Of a stretch of DNA of 64,000 bases, positions 1-11,470 are shown piece by piece (the stretch's first letter is position 1; each line of letters starts with the position of its first letter). The position numbers and the translations under genes are program-made. Origin of the DNA: Platycnemis pennipes (taxonomy: Eukaryota > Arthropoda > Insecta > Odonata > Platycnemididae); contig OW121853.1 of the NCBI GenBank assembly GCA_933228895.1, forward strand, positions 9,430,494-9,494,493. Reading direction: 5' to 3'. Under the pieces are notes generated by a model. That model ran no database searches. It had not been told where the DNA came from and worked only from the letters and a program-made list of their open reading frames with translations.

Positions 1-540
1 AAAACTTTTAAAAAAATATTGACTTGGTTCAATTTTAATTGAGAGACATTATATTCTCCTGAATAGGCCGGAGAGTATAAATTACTATCATGTAAAATAA
101 TAATATTAATTGACAAAATAGTCTATGAGGGTTGTTACTAAAACCCAGGCGTGCTTGAAAACCTAGTGTGGGATACAGGTACAGTAACTCGAAGTTGAAT
201 CGACGTAAAACAATTACAACGAAGTTGAGTGGAACATGATTCCATCATGATAAGAGCTTTGGCACGTATCGGCAATCCGATCCACTATTGTTAAAATTCT
301 CCAGCTTCCGCTACGCGTATAATGCACGGACATTTTTATTCTTTCAGAGAGTTTGCAAGCATGTCTGCCTATTTCATCAGGGTGGCCAAAGGGACGGCGA
401 CAATGTCAACGCTTTGCATGCTATCCCACCGTACGCGCCGCGCCCATTTCTCTCGCGCGGCTCGGTTGGCAGCACTTATTTGCAGCAAAATTTTATCGAC
501 CGATTGTTTTATACGCATAAAAGCGAAAGAACATTTTTGA
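1..540. other. AT-rich DNA, nothing recognised
   Basis: Unique-looking AT-rich sequence. Short overlapping open frames near 288-572 have no recognisable domain and run into the low-complexity block that follows. I see no gene, RNA or repeat here. Confidence 0.5.
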
Positions 541-900
541 GCGGGTGCGGTTCGGGTGGAGCGCTGTGTTGACCGACCGCCGCGCGGCGAGGTGGGAGGG
601 GGTGGAGGGAGGGAAAGAGGAGGGGAAGGAGGGAGGGGAGGGGGAGGAAGAGCGTGGGTGGACGGGAGGGTGGCGGGTTGGATTGAAACACCGGAAGTTT
701 GGACAGGGAGGGGCAGACGTCACCCCGCTCCACTCCCCTCCCCCCCCCCCCCCCCCCACCTCCTCCCGCCCCGCCCCCACTACATGACTTCATGCTTTCC
801 TACTCCCGTCCAACTGACACCTCGCAATTGCCGCCGAATTTCTCCGAGGACAACTGTTTCTGGATCCTAGACGGAAGTCCTCCCGCGCCGCGATGAAGAT
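541..900. other. G-rich then C-rich low-complexity block
   Basis: From about 585 to 685 the + strand is almost pure G/A with many GGG runs. From about 720 to 780 it is C-rich, including an 18-C run at 740-757. The G-tracts could form G-quadruplexes, and the G-rich and C-rich halves could partly pair with each other. Several overlapping open frames on both strands (Pro- or Gly-rich) are explained by this composition and are not treated as genes. Confidence 0.7.
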
Positions 901-3099
901 TCTGCTTGAGGGACACCTGTCACGTGGGTTTTGGCTTCCCGCAAAATTGCAATTCAAATTATGATGCATGTTAAGTGACGAGGGAGATGTTAAAATTATG
1001 TCGTAACGAGAAAAACGGGAAGTTTAGACTTTTTAAGTCTTGAGTAGATCGTTACAAAATCATTTTTCACCAGCATGAGTAATCCTCACCACACCATACT
1101 AGACGGAGGGAAAAATAGTGATTTGGCAGAATAAAATTTGCACTTGGACATGTGTAGGAAATGCTAAAATGCATTTTTTTACGAGAAAATAAGAACATGG
1201 GAATAGAGGAGAAAAAATTCCTATGTTTTTTTTCAAATATTGTTAGACTTAGGTTCACTAAGATAAAAATAATTTCCAAATGATTTGAAAATGCAGAAAT
1301 ATTAACATGGGGTTAGCCAAAAAACGAATGGATGGATAATAATACAACATACATAGAACTGCTGAACCCTGACGACAATGAGGATATGAAGTCTTATGCA
1401 AGCATACCAAGAAGCATAAATTCTGCATTTTATATCCTAATTAACAATCCTAGAATTAGAAATATATGCATCTCAATGTGCCTTCTCGTATGCGGAAAAG
1501 GTGTCATGGCATATTCCAAATATTTGATAACGATAGGATGATAACGATTCCATTAGATTACACACAATAACAATTTACATGCAGTCATGATATAGATGCC
1601 TTAGAAACCTATAAACTACTCTGTAGAGAGAATTATCGTATTTAAGTAGGTACCTATTTTTAAGAGTACCTTGCTTTTTGTCGGATTTCGTTCGATACAC
1701 ATGCCAGAAACTTAGTAAAATCGTATTCACATCAGTATTATTAGAAAAATTAACCTGTCATAAAAAATAACTCACTAAAGAAATGGGATGTTACACTGAT
1801 TGTTCTGAGAATGATTCCACGAAAAAGGTAAATAAAAAATGGAAATGAGGAAGAAACATGAGGGACAAAATGAGAAAAAATATGAAAAAAGAAGCAAAAT
1901 CAAATAATATAGAGCTTGAATATGAAGATTGGTGAAATTCGGTGCATAAATTCAATACTTTGTTGGCCTATTTGTAGTGAAATTCGCTGTTTTTTACTTT
2001 ACCACCATGGGGAAGTTTCTCATGGTTACCCCTGGCAGCGTACGATATGTTCTATACATTCTGATAAACCCATTATCGAAAATAATATCCTGAGATTTTG
2101 ATTTTATTTGGGAGAGATAAATTGTTATTCGTAGAGAGAAAGAACTTTGATAATGAATAGGTCATAAGAAAATGGAAGAAGATGACAAATACCAATAGCT
2201 AATTAGCAACAGGCAGTGAAGTAGATTACTGGCATAAAACAATTAATTGCAGGCCATTAAAAATGCCCATCAGGGGTATGCAAAAGGAAATTATGGGTGT
2301 ATGACGGATAAGAGGTATACTGAGCTTATGAATTATAAAACATGATAAATTGAAAATAATACAAAGAACTTTAACGTGTCGAGATAATTTACAAAATAAT
2401 AATGTCTAAAAGTTATGGGACGAATTACAGCCAATTTTCATGAGAAAAGTGCTGCTTCCACCATCTCAGACTGAAAAAACGTATTACAGTTTCTTGACAG
2501 TAGACCATTTTATTCGTCGAACAATCTATCCTGGTAACCTCTTGCTGACCATTAGATATTGTCCTCTCTGATGACTCATAAGGTAAGACGTATTTTAATG
2601 CCGTGTGTCTCTCGTCGTTTCATCAACAGAGATAGCAGGCGTTCTGACGAGCGCATAGTAATCAGAGTCTAGCAATTACTTGAACATACTCGTTACAGGA
2701 CCAATGGTAAACCTATAAATTTCAAGTAAAAATGCCTGATATGCCAGCAGAAACTAGTATAACATATTTTTTTTAATATCGTTTTTGAGGAAGCTTTCAT
2801 CTGTGACATCATGTTCTTTCCAGATGCATCTGACAATGAGACTAGAAAACTATTTGTCTTGCGAAAAAATGGATTCATTCAATATTCATTTTTCGAATGA
2901 AAAACTCGTGATCTCTGACTGGATGCTAAAGAATATCAACGAACTGTGTGTTGAATTAAAGTATTATGCGTCATTGACGTTACTTTTCCTTACAAGAGAG
3001 GCATTAGGATGGTGGATTTGAAACTTAAATTTTGAATAACAGAATAGTGCTTCATACTGATCGCATTTTATTTTTTTGTAATTTGTTGACTTGGCTACC
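901..3099. other. AT-rich DNA, nothing recognised
   Basis: Short open frames at 1332-1541, 1916-2101 and 2785-3021 show no known motif, no codon pattern distinct from the background and no neighbouring exon signals that I can defend. I see no repeat or RNA gene. Confidence 0.5.
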
Positions 3100-3335
3100 A
3101 GTGGCTATTGCAAATAAAATAATCACTTGGTAAGATTCCACAAATTTTATTTTTCCCCGACCTAGGTTTCGATTGGTTTGACAATCATTATCAAGGTGAT
3201 AATGATTGTCAAACCAATCGAAACCTAGGTCGGGGAAAAATAAAATTTGTGGAATCTTACCAAGTGATTATTTTATTTACTATGCGGTTCCACCAAGTGA
3301 AGCCTGAGGATTTCCTCTTTATTAGTGGCTATTGC
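3100..3335. mobile_element. Palindromic insertion 1 (Penelope-like terminal-repeat type), with target duplication
   Basis: A perfect inverted repeat occupies 3112-3278: two 82-nt arms separated by 3 nt, identical by eye. A one-sided extension of about 45 nt (3279-3323) follows the right arm. The direct repeat AGTGGCTATTGC flanks the unit at 3100-3111 and 3324-3335, as expected for a target-site duplication. The right arm contains TGATAATGATTG, a loop, then CAATCGAAACC; that is a 5-bp stem (GATTG/CAATC) followed by GAAAC, resembling a degenerate hammerhead core. Penelope-like elements are known to carry inverted terminal repeats, a short one-sided extension and hammerhead motifs. There is no coding region, so a non-autonomous derivative is inferred. 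The extension is related to that of the element at 24828-25030, in opposite orientation. Confidence 0.65.
3112..3278. repeat. Perfect 82-nt-arm palindrome
   Basis: Left arm 3112-3193 and right arm 3197-3278 are exact reverse complements by eye, with AGG between them. Such a fold-back can extrude as a cruciform and is hard to clone or assemble, so the exact structure deserves raw-read confirmation. Confidence 0.9.
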
Positions 3336-4774
3336 GTTGGTCTAAAGCCTATGATCAACATCAGATTAAAATACTGTCTAACAAAGTAAGCACAACTAAA
3401 TATAATTTCAAGGTAGGTATTATTTGATTGGGAATGCTCAAAATATAAGTTTAAGTTTGGGAAAAATGTAGTATAACTGAGATTGAGAAAAAACCTTTTA
3501 TATTGTGAATGATCGATCAATCTAATTCATTGTAGACTATTAAAACCAACCTCATACGAACCATGTTCGATAGTTCACGCTGAAACATTATGTACAATGA
3601 TAATGGGCGTTTTATCTTTGATCATGTATACAAAATGGGCAAGGATATGAAATATTGTCAATGAATTGCAAGGATTTTCAATATCTCTCACAAAATTACT
3701 AATGCTCCACAGGACAGAAAGTGTAGTTCAGATGAAAAAAATGACTTTTGAAATAAAAATCAGATGTAGACAATAAAATGTAGGAGATAAAATAAAATCT
3801 GGTTGGAGTGGAATTTTATTATTACAGCTGGAAACCAGAGTATAGGGGTGGCGTAGAAGGGTTTGTCCTGTGTGAAAAATTCATGCCGCCTTCAGAAGAT
3901 TCAGCTGATACTGGAATTATTCTTCCGTTCAGCGTACCCTTTGCTGTACATGATCGGCCGTGCGTATAAGAAAGACATTCTTCTAGTACTTCCCTCTCTG
4001 AATTCGTTGACAATTATATATTTTACTACCAGTTATCAGTCCAATATCTTAAAACATAATTTGTGACCAAGGAAAGTATTTCATCCCTCAAAATTCCTCA
4101 AATTAATGAACAATTGCTTCACTCAATACAATTACCTGGAAGTAAGACTGGCAGTTGTAAACCCTCCTACATACCTGACTATTTATGACAGACGTTAGCA
4201 GTATAGTTAGCAGAGTAGGCAAATGGACATTGAGTTATATTAAGAAATAAAAGTGTTCCAAATTATGAGAATTTCATCTCCGGGACAGGACCGGAAAAGT
4301 ATAAGCATCTGATCAATCAATCAGAAGAAATTAGTGAAAGTGAATCAGGAGAAAAAAGTAAACGGTAAATTTAAATCGTTCGGAAATGATGGAGACTGGG
4401 AGAAAGGAATAGTGAAGGGAGAGTCCTCCTTTAGTAAAACGTGCAGATATCGAAGGAGGAAAGAGAGGAAGTTCAAAAGGAACAGAAAGTAGCCAACAGA
4501 AGGACCGGGAGAGGAGCAGTGCAGAAAACACTAGATACTAATGAATGTATAAGTAATTGTATTGACGATGATAATAAACCATCTTATAGTACCGTGTAGC
4601 GTATGTAATTAGTAAAATACATTCAATTTTAAGTGTCAAGTGTCGGGTCTCGTCACAGAAATATTCTTCAAAACACAAAGGAATTTTTTTACTCTAAAAA
4701 GTAGCATTTAAGGTTTGATGGACTCCCTTAAACCTTCTTTTGTAGCAAAGGATGACATTATGAAGAGCTCATGT
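3336..4774. other. AT-rich DNA, nothing recognised
   Basis: No open frame with a recognisable domain. Frames at 3822-4066 and 4331-4531 are short and opposed on the two strands. No repeat is visible. Confidence 0.5.
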
Positions 4775-4848
4775 CAGAGTTCATGTAATGAAAAGAAATT
4801 CTCAGAGTTCATGTAATGAAAAGAAATTCTCAGAGTTCATGTAATAAA
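4775..4848. repeat. Tandem repeat, 28-bp unit x 2.6
   Basis: Two full units beginning CAGAGTTCATGTAATG lie at 4775-4802 and 4803-4830, followed by a partial unit to 4848. The two full units are identical by eye, indicating recent slippage or duplication. No function is suggested. Confidence 0.9.
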
Positions 4849-5444
4849 AAATTTTAACAATTGAAATTCTGAACATAAAAAGGCCTTTAACAAAACAGTT
4901 TCAAGTTAAGGACTTTCGTATCTTAGCATAGGGTTTCGATAGCTTTCATTTTTCCATAATTTCATTTTATAATGAAATAAGATATTTGAAAAGATCTTAT
5001 AATTCGTTTTCAGCACACCTAGTGCCAAAAGGATACCCCTACCATTCACTAATTCCTTTCAATTCTTCGTTAGAATCGTGAAAAGAATCAAGATAATTCC
5101 TCGCAAACGCGATTCTCGGAGACGATTCTTCAAATATTCAATCGTCTCATAGGTAAGGTATCAACAAGCTCTTGAGATGGAATGTCCAAGCCTTGCAAAC
5201 TATTAAAAATGTGTTGGCCAGAAATATAACGTTAAAAATAAATGTTATGCTGCACCTGATACATGCAGAGACATGTAAAAGTGTCACTGCAAATATCAGA
5301 TTTGAAATCAGCTGTTTCTATTTTAAGGCAGGATCCACGTTGGTATCAGTAAATAAATCAATTATGCTGTTATTTTCTGATGCCCATCTATACTCTGATG
5401 GACACCACTATGATAGTTTAATTATGATTTCCAATTTTATATGG

Positions 5445-5466
5445 GAGAGAGAGAGAGAGAGAGAGA
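5445..5466. repeat. (GA)11 microsatellite
   Basis: An uninterrupted run of about eleven GA dinucleotides. It ends the chance open frame at 5172-5477. The surrounding 4.85-6.03 kb has no other recognisable feature. Confidence 0.95.
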
Positions 5467-6039
5467 TCACACATTAATCAAGAGACCCACGTGTACCTTG
5501 TAAGCTCTAGTTAGCTTTTTTATGACCCTCTGTAATAATCTATTCCACTCAATCACAAGCAAGTTGATTATTAGCTCAAGTACGTTTTAATTACAAGTTT
5601 GTATCTATACTCTTTGTTACTTCTATTACCATGCCTCCTGTACGTTTCCTTGCCAATAATCCCACTCCATTTGAATAAGCGTCCTTTCTTCCACTTATTG
5701 GTTCATTGATAGGTAATTAACAGTAATCATGAGGTCCGTAATATCTTACTTTCCTCATATTTTTGTCTTCCGACTTCCTTCATGGCTCTATTGCTCCTAA
5801 TGACTTGTTCCATTATCTGAATTATGAGCTTCCGTCATATTTCCTCCTACGGGGCTCCCATTCCTCCCCCTCCTTCCCCCTCCCCGTTTCATCTCATATT
5901 ACATAATCCTTTATGTCCAAATTACACTCCCGATCCACCTCTTAACTCAAAAATTTTCAGAATCCTGCAGTAATTTCATTTAAAATCATCCACCATCCAC
6001 CCTAGAGGTTTGTGCCTGGTTTTTAAATGTTACCAAAAT

Positions 6040-6600
6040 AACGTGTAACCAACGATGGACGAAGCAAGAAAGAAATAGTGAGTAGAACAGCCCAGGCAAA
6101 GAGGGCATTCTATCAAAAGAAGAATCTACTCACAGCTGGAAATACACGCTTGGAAGTAAGGAAGCAATTCATCAAAACGTATATCTGGAGCATGCTTTTT
6201 TACGGCAGTGAGGCATGGACGATGACAGCAGCGGAGAAGAAAAGGGTGGTAGAAATCGAAATATGGTGCTATCAAAGAATGATGAAGATAAAATGAATCG
6301 ACCGAGTGACAAAAGAAGAAGTCCTAAGTATAGTGGGAGAAAAGAGAAGTCTGCTGAAAACTTTAAAAAGAAGACGAGACAACTTAATCGGCCACATCCT
6401 AAGACACGATGGCCTAATGAAGACAATCGTCGAAGGAAAAGTGAACGGGAAGAATGGAAAAGGCAGACCTCGTATGAGTTACATAGAACAGGTCGTAAAG
6501 GACGTGAAAGAGAGGAACTACGTTAATATGAAGAGGTTGGCCGATGGAAGAATCGAGTGGAGGGCTGCGTCAAACCAATCCTAGGGTTGTTGACCCTTGA
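6040..6600 (+). pseudogene. LINE fragment A: C-terminal part of a non-LTR reverse transcriptase
   Basis: A 5'-truncated non-LTR retrotransposon. From about 6047 the frame reads as the end of the reverse transcriptase and downstream region: TNDGRSKKEI, then RKQFIKTYIWS, LFYGSEAWTM and a terminal segment with LIGHILRHDGLMKTI and GRPRMSYIEQV, ending at TAG 6582-6584. These strings are characteristic of the endonuclease/reverse-transcriptase LINEs that arthropod annotations often mislabel as craniofacial development protein 2-like. One in-frame TGA at 6294-6296 interrupts the frame just before IDRV, where relatives usually have Trp; the frame is otherwise open. The polymerase core (YxDD) is absent because of 5' truncation, so the copy is dead. 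The 3' end (CAAACCAATCCTAGG...) is shared with other fragments in this window. Confidence 0.9.
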
Positions 6601-6604
6601 TATT

Positions 6605-7150
6605 GACCAAAATATTTCCCCTTCTTTCACGAGTGGTTTCAATCAATAACTGCATTATTAAATTTACATGCATTTAGAATTTATTTTCACATCAAAAAAT
6701 ATATAATTGGAAAAACTATTTATTTAAACTTTTTCTGTTTATGAAAGAAATCCTAGATGTTACATGCCAAGATGAGCAATCGCATTATAGTTTTTAAAAT
6801 TAAATTTATTGTAATATTCAGTGCAAATTTAATATTACTTGGAACGTAATCAACATTTTTAAGAATACTACACTGCCATTAGAACCAGTAACAATATGAG
6901 AATGGCAAACTATAGACAAACATACTGAAGTTTAACAAGATTCTCGCACAAAATATGTCATTGGTCATTTAGTCTTTCAAATGGAGTAGATCACGCTTAA
7001 TATTGATACAGGTATTTAATAGCAACAGTTGAGCTTTAGTATAAAAGGTTAAAATGTACAATGGCCACAAAAAATCCGATGCAACGCTGTAAAAGTTATG
7101 ACCATAATTAAACAATGGAAACAAATGCTTCAAGTTTCGAAAGTGATTAT
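6605..7150. other. AT-rich spacer between two LINE fragments
   Basis: No reading frame, repeat or RNA gene is recognisable. Confidence 0.5.
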
Positions 7151-7159
7151 TATCTGGCT

Positions 7160-7605
7160 ATAAGTAGAACTAACGATGGACGAAGGCAAAGGGTTAAGTC
7201 AGTAAAATAGCCTAGGATAATAGAGTATTCTAGCAAAAGAAGATTCTAGACAACACGTAGACATAAGCATGAAATTAAAGACACAAACAAAAAAAATACA
7301 ACAGGAGAATGTTCTGCAATAAAAGAATGTCTTTCGTTACGAAAAAAGTATCAGAAAATTTGAGTAAGAAATCATCAGAATTACAGTTTTATGTTACTTT
7401 TTGATGCATATAAGTTTGAAAAAGTCAGGTGCATGAGGAAACATAAATGGGATAAATGATTAGTTAATCTAACCAGACATGTGGGGTGACTAGCTGAGAA
7501 GGTAAATGAGTCAAGTTATATCAATATTAAGAGGAAAGCAAAAGTTATTATAGAGAAAAGGTTCGTATCAAGTGAATATTGGAGCTGATGAGTGATAATG
7601 GCAAT
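7160..7605 (+). pseudogene. LINE fragment B: heavily decayed copy of the same region
   Basis: Nucleotide similarity to LINE fragment A is clear at the start (AACGATGGACGAAG near 7171) and recurs downstream: 'AATAGCC(T/C)AGG', a decayed counterpart of the region encoding LIGHILRHDGL, and a segment encoding SSYINIKRKA that matches NYVNMKRLA of fragment A. All frames are broken by many stops and indels, so this insertion is much older than fragment A. It lies about 0.6 kb downstream in the same orientation and starts at nearly the same point of the element. Confidence 0.65.
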
Positions 7606-10600
7606 GTAGATAAAAGCAGTAAACATACAAATGCTAAGAAAGTTGATTTTAATTTACAGATCATTCATTTTAGGTTTTTATTTATAGGGTTTCCGATACC
7701 TGTCGTGGTTATGGATTGAGTTACATCACGCTCTACACGGTGAAACATCCTTTGGAACGGAAAATTCATTAAAAAATATACATATCGTACCAAGCATATG
7801 TGCTAGTATCATTAACTGGCGGGCGAGGCAAGCATTACGCACAGAGCATTGGATGCAATGAAATCAATGCAGAGAACGTGATTGCAATGAAATAAACCTT
7901 GAAACCTTGCAAACTTCAGCGAAACAATCTGGAGAAAAATACCTGCGGACTTTTGTTTCAATCTTTATACCAAACTGCCACCACTACTAGTAAGTTCCAA
8001 AAGATTTTTGGTGAAGTTATAAAAACATAGAGGCATGTCTTGTGCACTCTTTTCATCTGCATGTGATAGGAAAATGAATTAAAATAACTATAATATTCAA
8101 AGGAATTTTCCATATTTAAATAAGTAACAGTCAATCAATAAGTAACATTTCAGATTTTTCTGTAAGTCACGTAATAATACCCGACAAACTATGGCAAATG
8201 GTAATTTTAATTCTCGTTTACCGGTAGTAAAAATATAGCGAAATTCATAAACTTCAATAAAACATACACAGTGTTTCACAGTGCATGGGGTTTTTTTAAG
8301 TTTATAGGTATTTCGAATGGAATCAAAGTTTATCCCGCAATAATTGACAATAGGACACTTCTAATTTCAAATCGTTGCAGGAAAAGAACCTCTAAGGCTA
8401 GTAGCCTGGGCGCTTGTGACTACTAATGGGATTGTAGCCCCTATTTTTATCATTCTAGGATCATCGTAACTAGGATACTCGTGCATTGATAAGCAGAACA
8501 CTATGAGTGTACAAGACACCAAATAGAATGGTGAAGGTTAGCTAGCAACCGGGTCAACCAACTAAGCCAAAATTTCAATTTTAAGTCTTCAGGAGGAGTT
8601 ATTATCCTCAAGAGAACAAATGCTATTGAAATTCACGGTAGCAATGGGAAGTCATCACCTATGCTTAGAAGAATACCCCACAGTAATTTTAACTAAAATC
8701 AAGTTCGTTTCAGTACGCCAAAGAGTATGTATTCCTATGAACAAGTAAAGTGAAATATTTACGTAAACAACGACAAGATTTTATTCAATTTCTATGATGC
8801 TGCAAGTTATCACGGGCTCGAAACAATATAATTTTACCTATAAGAGGTATATTAATACAAACGCTGCTAAGTAAAATAGTATTTTTATGGGCCATAGCAC
8901 TGAACAGAAAAACGGAATAGTATTTCGGGCAGAAAACATGCACATCTTGGTTGAAAAATTGTCGAAATTTCCAATATCATGATGTTTCACTTCAACCTTT
9001 TGAGATTGAGGGCAGAGTCCAAATGATTTCGAATATCTCGCGGTGAAAAAAAGATGACTTGAGGGTTTTTCGGGTTTCTTTCACGTTGCTTCATTCTGCT
9101 AAACGACGGTTTTGCCAGCATTTTTAGGCAAGTATCTCCAGTGCTTTGGTCTGAAAATGCCGTCTGGAATGCCGGAAAAACCATCATCTAAAGAATTAAC
9201 CTGCCTGAAAGGCATCAGAAAATTCTCTAATCATCTTCTAGCATTATTAAATTAATTAGTTCTGAGGAGCAGCTTAGTTTAAAAAAAAGAGTAGGTGAGT
9301 GAGTATTATCATGAAACTATCGACGATTTAAAATAAATAATTAATCCTGGCCAGAAAATAAGCGAAACACAGACTCATAGTATTATCTACTTCCATTAAT
9401 ATCACTTCACTTAATCTCAACCGTTGCTTAGGCAGGAGTGCGTAAACTGAGGCAAAGCGATGAGAATGAAAATATCTAAGCATTTAATAATTTAATTATT
9501 AAACGCAGCTGCTTGATGTAAAGTGCTAATTTTTCATCTATACTTTTAAAAGCGCATTCTCTATGTATAATATATTCGTGCAAAATTAGTTTATAGATTT
9601 TTGGGATTTCATAGATGCTCGAGCATAAATAGATGCAAAATTTTAATGAAAATGAGAGGAGGAGTTTGTAAAAAAAAGATGAAATAATTTACGTTTGAAG
9701 CTTAAATGCTATACTACAAGCAATGGACCCTTCATTTCCCACCTGATACTCAAGTTTGCCAGTAACTCTTTCAATGGAAGCCGAGGAAGCCTTCAGAAAT
9801 CAGTGTGTGGCCGCGTGACAGTGCGAACTAAAGTAGGGGGTACCCATCAGCCAATTGCCCATCGCCCAAACCTAAGCATTAGCACCTTGAATTCCCTGCA
9901 ATGAAGCAACTGAAACATGGTCCAAAGTACTGCCTTTTCGCCAACATATTAATGGTAGAACAATTGTCTGAAAAAACAAACAATGGAAGTGGGGAAGGGA
10001 AAAATGTGCATTCAAATCGTAGTGTGTTTAATAGGGAGTAATGAATTTATTTTAAGAAACTTACAGGAAGCTGGAGCTGCACGTGCAGTACCTACCTTAA
10101 ATTGCTAAATATAATTTTTTTAGTCATACTCGAGTCTCTTCTGTAATAAAGATGGTGACACACATGCGTTTGCGAATAGATGAGCTTACTGCTCTGTGTA
10201 ATATATCAGAAATTCATACATTGCATTCTTGAGGCGTAATAGCACGAAGATTACTTTTGAACACAAATAAATTTTTATGGTAAATTTCCTTAAAGTATGA
10301 GGATGTTAATGCATTATAACTTTAAAATAAGGACGAGTATTTACTTGGACAGCATGCCGGAGAAAATTTTTTTCAGTTTTCCACCCAGTCAGGTTGTTCA
10401 TACAGGCCGAAATTTCGATGCTCGAATCGGGTTTTTCTAACATCATCATAATTTGTAATTCAACCTAAGGTTTGTTTCACGCAGTTATCCACTCGGCTTT
10501 TTCAACGGAAAAACAATTCCATAATATCGTCTAGAATGTGCTACTTACATTGAGTGCAACATATCTTCTCACTTCTTCCACTTCACATCCATATCTACTA

Positions 10601-11465
10601 TTTTGCTTGGTGATCGATTCTCCAGAAGTGAATAGGCTGTCCCGTCCGTATTTGAGCATTTGCATTGGACTTCTTTTCTTTTGCCTCTCTTTAAACGGAT
10701 ATACTCTACGTTTATAATACTAGTTAGTTGATTACCTATCATCGGTTACACCACATGTGAGCTTCCCATTACTAAGGATGCTCCAGATGCACGCTTTAAT
10801 TAAGGTTTTATTTTTCATATTTCCTTTTGTGTTTTAACTTCCAGCTGTTGGTAGAGCTATCTTGAATTAGATTTTCCCTTCCATTAAGGCAAATTTAATG
10901 ACTAACTTCTTTTTGATTGGTCTTTCATTCACTATCCTGCTTTCAAAATATCAATAAATATCTACCTATTCAATGGTCAGTTTCTGGCATCGAAATTTGC
11001 CCATCCCTCATATCCTGCGCATCATCATGCTTTTAATCCCCTTCTGGTAATATTTAATTGTTCTTTCAACGGCATAAACAGTCTTCTCAAGGCACTCTTG
11101 TCTACCTATGAAGGTATATTACCCTCTAATTGCAACATGCTATATTTTCCAGCAGCATTCATCCTTTGCCGTTGTTCATTTAAGAATATTTACTTACTCG
11201 TTTTATCGATTGAGATAACATAAAATAATGGTATCATGTAACCTTTCATACTTTTCTATCAATTCTTGCTTTACCCCCTTGCATTGCATAACATGCCTTA
11301 CTTCTTGTAGATCACTGACTATATCATAACAATAAAAAATCAAATCTGAGGCTTCCGCGGCGATTGTCATTAATAATCCGCCTTTGTCTATGCTCAGGGA
11401 GAAACTACCGTTGCTCAAGGACACCATAACGTGGAGGAATGTCCGAAATCTAAGCTCTATTAAGC
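7606..11465. other. AT-rich DNA, nothing firmly recognised
   Basis: About 3.9 kb without an interpretable gene. Frames at 8097-8279 (-), 8987-9187 (-), 9695-9904 (+) and 11203-11427 (-) are short and match no family I know. The 10.55-11.2 kb part is pyrimidine-rich on + and could be an old element remnant, but I cannot identify it. Confidence 0.45.
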
Positions 11466-11470
11466 AAATA

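Noticed and set aside
11203..11427. 74-aa minus-strand frame next to the mariner
   Set aside because: No match to mariner or any other family known to me; outside the TIRs.
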